Origin: a candidate division KSB3 bacterium
GTDB taxonomy: Bacteria; Moduliflexota; Moduliflexia; Moduliflexales; Moduliflexaceae
NCBI GenBank assembly: GCA_002748425.1
Contig: PDSJ01000014.1
Coordinates: 62,001-126,000, forward strand
Direction of reading: 5' to 3'
DNA length: 64,000 bases
Part shown: piece after piece, positions 1 to 7,979 of the stretch
Position numbering within the stretch: position 1 is the first letter of the stretch
Layout: each line of letters opens with the position of its first letter
Notes under the pieces: generated by a model
What the model saw: the letters and a program-made list of their open reading frames with translations, nothing else
The model's database searches: none
What the model was told of the DNA's origin: nothing
Position numbers and translations under genes: made by a program

Positions 1-20
1 ACCTTGTAATAGAGTCTATC

Positions 21-1118
21 GTGTCCAGCCCTAAATACCATCAGGTGAAAGAATTCATCCGCTCGAATATCCAACAAGGCGTTTGGGCGTATGGGGAAAA
101 GATTCCGTCTCAGGCCGAACTTGAGAAACACTGCAATGTCAGCCGGATCACGGTCAAGAGGGCGATTGCCGATCTGCTCGCCCAAAGCATCCTCGAACAT
201 CTCCCTGGCAGAAAGGGGCTATTTGTCAAAAATTCCTGTCCATATCCGAAAGTTCAGACACGTCTCATTGCTGTGGCGATCGATGATGTCCGCGACACGT
301 TTGGGGCTGAAATGCTTCGAGGCATTGAAGATTTTCTCTGGGAAAAACAGTTTCATACCCTTCTCTGCAACAGCGATCGTGATTTTAAAAAGGTCGAGCA
401 CTACTTTGAATCACTGGCGCAGCAGCACGTGGCCGGAGTGATCTTTTCTCCGGTTATTGACGAGGGATATGTTGATAATAATATCAAAATCCTGCGCCTC
501 CTCGATCGCTATCGTCTGCCCTTTGTCCTGATTGATCGCTACATTCCGGAATACCTCACACATTACGTTGTAACGAGTCATCGCGAAAGCTCAAAGCGGC
601 TTACCATGCAGCTTTTACGAAACGGACATCGAAGAATTCTGCTGGCAAAAGGCTTGGCATGCAGCAGTATGAACGACAGAGTCGCAGGCTATCTGGATGC
701 TCATCGCGAATTCGGTCTCAAGGCCGACGAACGATTAATTGTCGCTGTGAATGATAATCTGCTCTGGCCGCATGCTGAGCCGGATGAAATCGAGCGGGTA
801 AAAATGCGCATACTGGCAGCAGGAGCGTTTACTGTATTTCAGGCCCTCAATTGCAGAATCCTTCGCGCCGGGATCGATGTACTGCTGGATCTGGGCGTTG
901 CCGTCGGGGAGCAGGTGCAGTTGGCCTTACATGATGATACATCCAGGCTCTATCCTCCCTATACAGATAACATGCTGCATGTTGTCCAGCCGTCATACCA
1001 GATGGGGTGGGAGGCCGCAAAGGTGCTTTTTGAAGATATTCAGCAGCCAAAACAAAAGACCGTGCATGTTGTCTTGCATTCTGAATTAAGATTTCCGATT
1101 GTCTCACAAGAGAGTTGA
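21..1118 (+). CDS. GntR-type DNA-binding / LacI-type sugar-sensing transcription regulator
   Basis: Probable one-component repressor of carbohydrate genes. Residues 1-70 form a GntR winged helix (PKYHQVKEFI opening, then IPSQAELEKHCNVSRITVKR). Residues about 80-360 resemble the periplasmic-binding-protein fold of LacI/AraR regulators (VAIDD, GVIFSPV, FVLIDRYIP, then QPSYQMGWEAAKVLF near the end). This AraR-like layout normally binds a sugar and releases DNA. The first start in view is GTG at 21, without a clear Shine-Dalgarno (SD) sequence. The frame is open to the window edge, so the true start may lie outside. A GH4 glycosidase follows 134 bp downstream on the same strand and is the likeliest target. 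The effector cannot be read from the sequence. Confidence 0.85.
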   Translation: MSSPKYHQVKEFIRSNIQQGVWAYGEKIPSQAELEKHCNVSRITVKRAIADLLAQSILEHLPGRKGLFVKNSCPYPKVQTRLIAVAIDDVRDTFGAEMLRGIEDFLWEKQFHTLLCNSDRDFKKVEHYFESLAQQHVAGVIFSPVIDEGYVDNNIKILRLLDRYRLPFVLIDRYIPEYLTHYVVTSHRESSKRLTMQLLRNGHRRILLAKGLACSSMNDRVAGYLDAHREFGLKADERLIVAVNDNLLWPHAEPDEIERVKMRILAAGAFTVFQALNCRILRAGIDVLLDLGVAVGEQVQLALHDDTSRLYPPYTDNMLHVVQPSYQMGWEAAKVLFEDIQQPKQKTVHVVLHSELRFPIVSQES

Positions 1119-1252
1119 GAGTTCTTGTCTCCTGAGGAGCCAAGGCCTTCTTAATCTCTTCCCAATGACTGTAAGGAGCCGGGAATGTGATGCAGTAGTC
1201 CCTGCTGTTCTGCTGCGGCGTGCACATCCCGAAATGCTCCTGACACATAGTA

Positions 1253-2632
1253 ATGATAGCAAAAGAAACGGTTAAAATAGTTCTGATCGGAGCCGGAAGC
1301 AAAGAATTCAGCCGGGGCCTGATTCATGACCTTGTCCTTGATGCAGAATTCACCCGTGCCGTGAAACTCGAGGTCGTCTTAGTAGATATTAACCCTGATG
1401 CGCTTCAAACCATTCTTGCCTATGCCGAGCGCTGTGTTGCCGTCACAAAATCAGCGGTCTCATTTTCCGCCGTAAGCGACCGGAAAGAAGCCCTGCTTGG
1501 CGCTGATTTTGTCCTCCTCTCAGTCGCTGTCGGTCGTATGGATCTGTGGGAACAAGATTTTCGTGTTCCACTTGCATTCGGATTCAAGCATATTTATGGT
1601 GAAAACGGCGGCCCGGGCGCTTTATTTCATGCGCTCCGCAATTATAAACTCATCTTTCCGATTGTACGCGATATCGAAAGATTGTGTCCCGATGCCTATC
1701 TTTTGAATTTCACCAACCCTGAAGCCCGGATTTTGACGGCAATCTTCACGCTTACAAAGATCAAGGCCGCAGGCTTATGTCACGGGTTTTACAGTTTTCA
1801 TAAGTTTGTTAGCCGTTTGTTCGAACGCCCCAGTGAGGAACTGGATATCCGAACCGCCGGGATGAATCATTTTTACACGTTCTACCGTATTGCCGATAAG
1901 TATAGCGGTGAGGATTTAATTCCGCTCTTCATCGAAAAGGTCAACGATAATCTGGAACTTCTTGAGCCGTGTGTGCGCTTTCTCTGGGAAAGTTTTGGCG
2001 TTCTGGGCTATCTCTCCGACAGCCATATCGGCGAATATATCGGTTATGCCCATGAATTTGCGGGAACACGCTGGGAATTCGGCATAGAAAATCGTAAAGT
2101 TCTCCGAACGAACGAGACGGTCAACTCCTGGACGGCGTTTCGTGCCTGGCAGCATCGTATGGATGTCGGTTCGCTTCTGAAAAGTGACATTATGCACACC
2201 GATGATGATTACCTTTATGGCCGCCGCATGCCTGATGAACATGTCTTGATCCCCTCCGGCGAGTTAGCTGTGCCGGTGATTGGAGATATTGTCCTGGATC
2301 GCAGGAATTGGCGTCAATCGGTCAATGTGTTGAATACCGAAGGCTATATTGAGAATCTTGCACACGACGCCTGTATCGAGTTGCCTGCGACAGTTGATGC
2401 AGATGGGATTCACCCCGAATTCGTGGGTAAGCTGCCGGAAGGCTTTGCTGCCCAGATTCGCGTACAGCATTCGATTCAAAAACTTCTGCTTGAAGCCTTT
2501 CGGCAGCGTTCAAAAGCACTGTTATTTCAGGCACTCCTGCTTGATCCGGTTGTCGATTCGGCACTCAACGCGCAGAAGTTCCTGGACTATATGTTAGAAT
2601 TGCAGGCTGACTATCTTCCAGAGTTGCAGTAA
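1253..2632 (+). CDS. GH4-family glycosidase (alpha-galactosidase / alpha-glucosidase / alpha-glucuronidase type)
   Basis: NAD- and metal-dependent glycoside hydrolase of family 4, which cleaves by an oxidation/elimination route in the cytoplasm. Visible are the Rossmann motif VLIGAGSKEFSRG (about residues 10-22), NFTNPEA (about 155), the metal-site motif LCHGFYS (about 178) and AGMNHFYTF (about 204). SDSHIGEY (about 258) resembles MelA/AglA-type members. The length, 459 aa, is normal. ATG 1253 has no good SD. It follows the GntR/LacI regulator, so regulated use of an imported alpha-linked sugar is likely. Which sugar is cut cannot be told from the sequence; GH4 covers several. Confidence 0.88.
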   Translation: MIAKETVKIVLIGAGSKEFSRGLIHDLVLDAEFTRAVKLEVVLVDINPDALQTILAYAERCVAVTKSAVSFSAVSDRKEALLGADFVLLSVAVGRMDLWEQDFRVPLAFGFKHIYGENGGPGALFHALRNYKLIFPIVRDIERLCPDAYLLNFTNPEARILTAIFTLTKIKAAGLCHGFYSFHKFVSRLFERPSEELDIRTAGMNHFYTFYRIADKYSGEDLIPLFIEKVNDNLELLEPCVRFLWESFGVLGYLSDSHIGEYIGYAHEFAGTRWEFGIENRKVLRTNETVNSWTAFRAWQHRMDVGSLLKSDIMHTDDDYLYGRRMPDEHVLIPSGELAVPVIGDIVLDRRNWRQSVNVLNTEGYIENLAHDACIELPATVDADGIHPEFVGKLPEGFAAQIRVQHSIQKLLLEAFRQRSKALLFQALLLDPVVDSALNAQKFLDYMLELQADYLPELQ

Positions 2633-2991
2633 ACATGCTGTGTCATAGCATCCTCATTAAAAATGAGCCTGTTCCCCATATTCAGCAAAAAGTCAAGCGA
2701 GTACAAGGAGTGAGTTATGCCCATGATGGACGATATGCAATGCTGTCCTGTGAGAACGCATTTACAGGGATGAGTGGTATTCATTTATCGCAGCGTGGAG
2801 TCGCCGCACGAGCCGGCACTGTATCAACGCCGCTGAAATGTCCGGACAACAGTTCGTGATGACGAAGAAAATTAAGTCTAATAAATTCTTGACAACAGTG
2901 GAACCTTGTTGATCTCTTGATAAGTATCTGTATGGATGTTGTTGTTGAGGGTGATAACACATAGTAACGTTATTCTGAGGAGGATAAAGAA
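2633..2991. other. Intergenic stretch, 359 bp, no convincing gene
   Basis: An open frame at 2635-2859 has no SD, no family resemblance and a composition unlike the neighbours, so I do not call it. A TTGACA at 2889-2894 could be a -35 box, but no good -10 lies 16-18 bp downstream. A strong SD (GAGGAGG) sits just before 2992. Confidence 0.5.
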
Positions 2992-3994
2992 ATGGCTGAT
3001 CAATTAAAAGCAGCTCAATATGGATGTGGTAAGATGAGTAAGTATCTCATGCGCTATATGCTGGAAAAAGGTGCTGAAATTGTCGCCGCTTTTGATATGA
3101 ACCCTGATTTGATAGGGAAAGACATCGGAGAATTTCTTGGCATGGCGCCTTCTGGCGTGAGCATCAGCGATGCGGCGCAGGCTGAGGAGATTCTGAAAGC
3201 ACGTAAACCCAGAGTGTGTGTCGTTGCCACTATGAGCACGCTGAATGATATCCAGGAAGCCTTTAAAACCTGTGCCAGGAGCGGTGTGAATGCGATTTCA
3301 ACCTGTGAAGAGTCTCTCTATCCCTGGAACTCCAATCCTTCGCTGACTCAAGAACTCGATGCGCTGGCCAAAGAGCATGGTGTGACGCTCGCAGGCAGCG
3401 GCTATCCCGATATGTACTGGGGCGTTCTTATCGATGTTCTGGCCGGTTCCATGCACAACATCACGAAAATCAAAGGCGTCAGCAGTTATAATGTCGAAGA
3501 TTACGGGATCGCACTTGCAGAAGGACATGGCGCCGGGCTGTCCACCGAAGAATTTGCCCGGCAAATTGGAAACTATAATGACTTAAGTTCCGAAGAGCAG
3601 AAAAAACTTGTGGAAAGCGGCGAATACATCCCAAGCTATATGTGGAATCAAAATGGATGGCTGTGTGATCGGATGGGTCTAACCCCCGTCTCGCAAGTTC
3701 AAAAGGCAAGTTCAAAAGTGTGTCCCCACCGTTCACTCGGAGGATTTGCACAGTGACACTCTGGGAATGACCATTAAAGCCGGATCACCAACAGGCATGT
3801 CGGCCATTGTCACCACAGAGACAAAAGAAGGTATCACTATTGAAACTGAGTGCATCGGAAATGTGTATGGCCCGGAAGATTTTGACCGAAACGATTGGAC
3901 ATTTTATGGTGAACCGGAAACGACTGTCAAGGTTGATCGTCCAGCAACAGTGGAATTGACGTGTGCGAATCTGATCGGACGCATTCCTGCGCTT
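2992..3994 (+). pseudogene. Broken dihydrodipicolinate-reductase-like dehydrogenase (2,4-diaminopentanoate dehydrogenase type)
   Basis: NAD(P)-dependent dehydrogenase with a DapB-type N-terminal fold (AAQYGCGKMSKYL nucleotide motif at about residue 7; VVATMSTLNDI; CEESLYPW). The start ATG 2992 has a perfect GAGGAGG SD. The frame breaks at a 13-bp tandem duplication (3693-3718). Reading continues in another frame at about 3746 (SDTLGMTIKAGSPTGMS) to about 3994. Removing one repeat copy restores one open frame across the junction (VSQVQKCVPTVHSEDLHSDT). Homologues, as I recall them, run some 30 residues past IGRIPAL, where this one changes to unrelated sequence next to the proS 3' end. A 3' deletion is therefore also likely. 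The substrate is unknown. Confidence 0.8.
3693..3718 (+). repeat. 13-bp perfect tandem duplication
   Basis: GCAAGTTCAAAAG occurs twice head to tail (3693-3705 and 3706-3718) inside the dehydrogenase gene. Thirteen is not a multiple of three, so it shifts the frame. Slipped-strand duplication is the simple explanation; an assembly artefact is possible. Confidence 0.97.
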
Positions 3995-4036
3995 ACTTTT
4001 CAGTTCTCTACACTTCGGATTATGGGCGTGTGGCCT

Positions 4037-5476
4037 TTAATAGGCTTTTGCAAAAGGAACCCGGGCTGTTGCAGTCTTCCCGCAGCATAGACAGGTTCCG
4101 GGCTCATCATTTCGGTCGAACGGAATGCAGCGGATTGTGGCTTTTGTTTCATCCTGCACTGTCTGCTCGCACTCAGAGCTGCCGCACCAGTGGGCGTACA
4201 GAAAGCCGCCCTTTTCTTCAATTGCCGTTTTAAATTCATCGTAACTGTCGATCCTGTGAGAATGTTCTTCGCGGAACGCCAGTGCTGCGTCGAACATCGA
4301 TTGCTGAATATCATCCAGCAGAGCCTTTACCGTTGCTCCGATACCGTCGATCGAGACCGACGATTTCTCTTTCGGGCCTTTATCGCGTCGGGCGATCACC
4401 ACATGATTGGCGGCAACATCGCGCGGGCCAATTTCCATACGCAGCGGAACCCCTTTCATTTCCCACTCATGAAATTTCCAGCCGGGTTTATAATTATCGC
4501 GGTCATCGATTTTTACACGAACATCCTGTTTCAGTTCAGCGCTAATCTCATCCACTTTTTCCATCACCAACTGCCGTTCTTCGGCGCTGTAATAGATCGG
4601 CACTATCACGAGTTGATGAGGGGCAAGCTTTGGAGGGAGTTTCAGTCCTTTATCGTCACCATGCATCATGATCAGGCCGCCAATCATGCGCGTGCTGACG
4701 CCCCAACTCGTCGCCCAAACGTATTCGCGGGTTCCGGAAGTGGTTTGATAGGTCACATCAAAGGCTTTGGCAAAGTTCTGCCCGAGATGGTGTGAAGTTC
4801 CCCATTGAAGAGCTCGTCTATCCTTCATCAGCGCTTCAACGCAGGTAGTATACAGTGCTCCGGCAAATTTTTCTTTTTCGCTCTTACGTCCTTTTAAGAC
4901 CGGTACGGCCGCAAACTCTTCGGCAAAGGCAGCGTAGATATCAAGAATTTTTGCCACTTCTTCTTCGGCTTCAGCTTCGGTGGCATGGGCGGTATGTCCT
5001 TCCTGCCAGAGAAATTCCGTTGTGCGTAAGAAAAGGCGGGTCCGCATCTCCCAGCGCACGACATTGGCCCATTGATTGATCAGAATCGGAAGATCGCGGT
5101 GCGAATCGATCCATTTGCGATACATCTCCCAGATAATAGTTTCGGAGGTCGGACGTATCACCAGGGCTTCTTCGAGTTCTTTTCCTCCGCCGTGCGTCAC
5201 AACGGCACATTCCGGTGCAAAGCCTTCGACATGCTCCGCTTCCTTTTTCAGGAAACTTTCCGGGATAAATAGAGGGAAGTAGGCGTTCACATGCCCGCTA
5301 TCTTTGAACATCGTGTCCAGGGCTTGCTGGATGTTCTCCCAGATGTTGTAACCATAAGGTTTGATCACCATACAGCCTTTGACCGGACCATAATCCGCCA
5401 TGTCAGCATGTAAGACCGTATCGACATACCATTTTGAAAAATCGTCGCTCTGTTTCGTGATTTTCGTTTTTGCCAT
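4037..5476 (-). CDS. proS: Prolyl-tRNA synthetase, type 3 (archaeal/eukaryote-like)
   Basis: Charges tRNA-Pro with proline in the cytoplasm. The 479-aa protein begins MAKTKITKQSDDFSKWY and has the short class II layout without the YbaK editing insertion of E. coli-type ProS. Visible are motif 2 (RPTSETIIWEMY, then RWEMRTRLFLRTTEFLWQEGHTAH) and motif 3 (GLIMMHGDDKGLKLPPKLAP). The anticodon-binding domain follows, and a C-terminal zinc domain has HWCGSSEC and GTCLCCGK. ATG 5476 is chosen over an upstream ATG at 5584 because AAGGAA lies nine bases before it and homology starts there. It converges with the broken dehydrogenase and is divergent from tRNA-Lys. Confidence 0.97.
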   Translation of the reverse strand: MAKTKITKQSDDFSKWYVDTVLHADMADYGPVKGCMVIKPYGYNIWENIQQALDTMFKDSGHVNAYFPLFIPESFLKKEAEHVEGFAPECAVVTHGGGKELEEALVIRPTSETIIWEMYRKWIDSHRDLPILINQWANVVRWEMRTRLFLRTTEFLWQEGHTAHATEAEAEEEVAKILDIYAAFAEEFAAVPVLKGRKSEKEKFAGALYTTCVEALMKDRRALQWGTSHHLGQNFAKAFDVTYQTTSGTREYVWATSWGVSTRMIGGLIMMHGDDKGLKLPPKLAPHQLVIVPIYYSAEERQLVMEKVDEISAELKQDVRVKIDDRDNYKPGWKFHEWEMKGVPLRMEIGPRDVAANHVVIARRDKGPKEKSSVSIDGIGATVKALLDDIQQSMFDAALAFREEHSHRIDSYDEFKTAIEEKGGFLYAHWCGSSECEQTVQDETKATIRCIPFDRNDEPGTCLCCGKTATARVPFAKAY

Positions 5477-5567
5477 GCTCTGGTTCCTTGCAATGTAGAC
5501 AATAATAGAGTGCTTCTGGGCTTTCTGGACAATCGCGGCGCGAACGGACTGTCCGCTCTCATTGAAT

Positions 5568-5605
5568 TTCAGAACTGCCCACATGAAAGCGTGGGCAGTT
5601 CTGAA
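5568..5605 (-). promoter_or_regulatory. Perfect 15-bp stem-loop in the proS leader
   Basis: Arms 5568-5582 and 5591-5605 are exact reverse complements (core CAGAACTGCCCAC) around an 8-base loop. No T-run follows on either strand, so it is not a typical intrinsic terminator. It lies about 90 bp before the proS start and may be a leader RNA structure or a small palindromic element. Confidence 0.75.
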
Positions 5606-5626
5606 TCCATTGTGGTCGTCCTGTCG

Positions 5627-5666
5627 CCGGTACTACGAATGTATTTACATTATTCAGCAGTACCGG
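5627..5666 (-). promoter_or_regulatory. Nested stem-loop upstream of proS
   Basis: Outer arms CCGGTACT (5627-5634) and AGTACCGG (5659-5666) enclose a second inverted repeat, AATGTA/TACATT (5638-5651). The consensus T-box sequence is not seen. It could be part of a structured proS leader or a protein-binding site. Confidence 0.55.
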
Positions 5667-5869
5667 TGTGAAATCAGATGTCAAGAGAAAAATCCAGGGA
5701 TCGTTTGATCGATAATTCCTTTCAGTGAGAAAATGGCGTGCAGAATTCCAGAAAAAGTCTCTCTGGGCAGCAGCGCTTTTCTGAAGCGGAAAATATGCTG
5801 TTGAAGTCCGTTTTAACGCTAAAGCTCCGGATGACAGGCGGGAAAATACAGCTTTTTTGATTTTTTCCC

Positions 5870-5899
5870 TTGACAAAAGAGTGAAGAGCTTTCTATAAG
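5870..5899 (+). promoter_or_regulatory. Sigma-70 promoter of tRNA-Lys
   Basis: Perfect TTGACA (5870-5875), an 18-bp spacer and TATAAG (5894-5899). The start point should be near 5906-5910, about 15 bp before the mature tRNA. Confidence 0.85.
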
Positions 5900-5922
5900 A
5901 CCTATCGTCACATAGTGACGGA

Positions 5923-5996
5923 GGGCCGCTAGCTCATCCGGTTAGAGCATCTGCCTTTTAAGCAGAGGGTGCCTGGTTCGAGTCCAGGGCGGCTCA
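5923..5996 (+). tRNA. tRNA-Lys (anticodon TTT)
   Basis: A full cloverleaf can be drawn: acceptor GGGCCGC with GCGGCTC (one G-T pair), D arm GCTC/GAGC, anticodon arm TCTGC/GCAGA with loop CTTTTAA (anticodon TTT), T arm CCTGG/CCAGG with loop TTCGAGT, and discriminator A at 5996. CCA is not encoded. It reads AAA and AAG lysine codons. It has its own promoter upstream and an intrinsic terminator just downstream, so it is a single-gene unit. Confidence 0.97.
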
Positions 5997-6005
5997 TTCA
6001 TGCAG

Positions 6006-6037
6006 AGGTGAAAGCACTGAGTGCTTTCACCTTTTTT
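6006..6037 (+). terminator. Intrinsic terminator of tRNA-Lys
   Basis: A perfect 12-bp stem (AGGTGAAAGCAC, loop TGA, then its complement) runs into TTTTTT at 6032-6037. It overlaps the last codons of the opposing kinase gene, whose stop codon is at 6027-6029. Confidence 0.95.
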
Positions 6038-7979
6038 GTGTATGTGAAGATGTTAGGGCAGGGCCGCCGACTTCTCCGTTTAAACGCTCTGCCTTTTGCT
6101 GCATGTAGCAGGGTTGATCGTCTCTTGACGCCGCCTGAACAGCGCACGGAAGGGTAATGGTAAAGCGACAGCCTGAATCGATATTTTCGGCGCTGAGTGC
6201 CCCATGATATTTTTGAATAATGCCGTAGCTGACCGACAGCCCTAAGCCAATATTGCTTGTGCTGCCTTTTTTGGTCGAGTAAAACGGCAGAAAAATGTTG
6301 TCTGGGCCCTGGTCGCCAAGACCCGGGCCTGTATCTTTAAACTCTACCTGCACGAGCTGTCTGTCATTTTCTTCTAAGCCTCTTGTATCGATCGTGATTC
6401 GTCCCCCCGAAGGCATGGCCTCAAAGCTGTTTTTCAGCAGATTGAGAATCACCTGCTTGATCTCGTGCTTATTGGCCTGGATCAGGAGATCGTGGCCGCA
6501 AGGATTGAATTGAATTCTGATGTGCTTATAGGCGGCGTTGTGTTGGATCAGGTTCAACACTGCTCTGATTTCGTCGTTCAGTTCAATCTCTTCATTGGCG
6601 ATCGTATTTTTTTCTGAAAATGACAGCAAATTGCTCACAATACTCGCAATATGCGAAATGTGTTCTTGCAAGGTGTCAAGGGCTTCATGATACTCAGGCG
6701 AGCGGAATTTGTATTTCATGAAGCTCATATAGGTGTAAATAATCTCCAGTGGATTATTGATTTCGTGGGCGACGCCTGCGGCAAGAAGCCCGACAGAAGC
6801 GAGTTTTTCAGAAAGGATGACCTGCTTTTGCAGTCGATCGTGCTCAGTCATATCCTCCAGAATAACAATACTGCCGATTACAATCGTTCCGTCATAAATG
6901 GGGAAAGTTCTGAAGTTGCAGATCACCGCGGTATCGTTGATGCTGATTGGAACCTGATAGAGAGTTTTTTCACCATCCCGTGAATGCGCCTGCTGAATTG
7001 ACCTGAGAACCTCTTCGTTGCTGCTTGATACCAGAGCCGTTAGGGGCGTATTAAAATAGGACGTATTGTTCAGACTGAAGGACTGTTTACAGAAATCATT
7101 CACCATCTTAATCCGGCATTCGGGATCGATGACAATCAAATTCACCGGAAGATGTCGAAGAATGGCTTCATCATATTTTAGAAACTGATGAAATTCTTTC
7201 TGCAAATCGTCCACATGCTGCTCAGCAGAGATCTGCATGTAGGCCATTTTGATCAGGTTCAACCTGTCGATTTTCCGAAGTTCATCGGTCAGCAAGACCT
7301 CACCGTTTCGCAGAATACTGACGCAGTCCGCGAGATGGTAAATATCGTCGAGCCTGTGGCTGATCAGCAGGATCGACATCCCCTCGCGTTGTAAGTCCAT
7401 CAGTATTGTCATCATTTTTTTGAGAGAGGACGACGAGAGTTTTTCCAGCGCTTCATCGAGAATAAGGAGCTTTGGACGTCGGGTGAGATGTTTCAGGATC
7501 TCGATCAGGATACGATCGGACAGGTTCAGATCGCCGACCAGACTCAGGGGATTGATGTCGATTTCATGCCGTTGCAGAAACGTGTGAGCGTTCTTGATCG
7601 TTTGATACGGTCCAGCGGTTTTTTGAAAAAAAGGGCCGGTTGAAAAAAACAGATTTTCAGCGACATTGAAATGTTCGTGCAAAGAGAGCATATGCTGATG
7701 GACAACAGCAATACCGAGTTGCCGGGCCTGTTTGAGCGTAAAGAATCGGTAATGCTTTCGGTCGAAACTGATAATGCCGGTCTGCGGTTTCAACACGCCG
7801 GCCAGGATCATCGCCAGCGATGATTTTCCGGCCCCATGCTCGCCGACAATGGCGTGCACCGTTGACGATCCCAGGGCGAAATGGATATTTTTCAGCGCAT
7901 TGAAGCGACCGTAATCCAGGCTGATATTGCTGAGCGTCAGCAGAGGAGCCGCGCTATCTTGCGGAGGAGGAGATGCCAT
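6027..7979 (-). CDS. ABC-ATPase / PAS / histidine kinase fusion (sugar system 1)
   Basis: Soluble hybrid sensor kinase, 650 aa, with no signal or membrane segment. Residues 15-250 resemble the first ABC domain of XylG/RbsA: Walker A GEHGAGKSS (46-54), Q-loop VVHQHM, Walker B LLILDEALEK (D175, E176) and switch His208. The ABC signature is degenerate (LNLSD at 151-155, where XylG has LSVGKQQ). Residues 270-380 are PAS-like. The HisKA box AGVAHEINNP (H405) and the ATP-binding domain (NLLKNSFEAMP, FKDTGPGL, GLGLSVSYGI) complete an NtrB-type kinase. Its start overlaps the regulator gene by 26 bp, so the two are co-translated. I infer that the ABC-like part docks on, or competes for, the neighbouring sugar permease and reports transport state. 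Confidence 0.92.
   Translation of the reverse strand: MASPPPQDSAAPLLTLSNISLDYGRFNALKNIHFALGSSTVHAIVGEHGAGKSSLAMILAGVLKPQTGIISFDRKHYRFFTLKQARQLGIAVVHQHMLSLHEHFNVAENLFFSTGPFFQKTAGPYQTIKNAHTFLQRHEIDINPLSLVGDLNLSDRILIEILKHLTRRPKLLILDEALEKLSSSSLKKMMTILMDLQREGMSILLISHRLDDIYHLADCVSILRNGEVLLTDELRKIDRLNLIKMAYMQISAEQHVDDLQKEFHQFLKYDEAILRHLPVNLIVIDPECRIKMVNDFCKQSFSLNNTSYFNTPLTALVSSSNEEVLRSIQQAHSRDGEKTLYQVPISINDTAVICNFRTFPIYDGTIVIGSIVILEDMTEHDRLQKQVILSEKLASVGLLAAGVAHEINNPLEIIYTYMSFMKYKFRSPEYHEALDTLQEHISHIASIVSNLLSFSEKNTIANEEIELNDEIRAVLNLIQHNAAYKHIRIQFNPCGHDLLIQANKHEIKQVILNLLKNSFEAMPSGGRITIDTRGLEENDRQLVQVEFKDTGPGLGDQGPDNIFLPFYSTKKGSTSNIGLGLSVSYGIIQKYHGALSAENIDSGCRFTITLPCAVQAASRDDQPCYMQQKAERLNGEVGGPALTSSHTQKR

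Larger units (their letters stand above)
5477..5922. other. Intergenic stretch between proS and tRNA-Lys with two hairpins and a promoter
   Basis: No protein gene is convincing here. It holds two stem-loops on the proS side (5568-5605 and 5627-5666), a TTGACA reading toward proS at 5684-5679 without a good -10, and the tRNA-Lys promoter at 5870-5899. Confidence 0.7.

Noticed and set aside
1135..1250. Protein-like stretch on the minus strand between the regulator and GH4 genes (CITFPAPYSHWEEIKKAL)
   Set aside because: It reads like coding sequence and may be a gene relic, but it is too short to assign and the frame has no matching start or stop.
2635..2859. Open frame of 74 codons after the GH4 gene
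   Set aside because: No SD, no family likeness and poor protein-like composition.
5477..5700. T-box riboswitch for proS
   Set aside because: The expected T-box consensus and specifier arrangement are not present on the proS strand.
5559..5876. Open frame of 105 codons upstream of proS
   Set aside because: It runs through both proS leader hairpins and the tRNA promoter side; no SD or homology seen.
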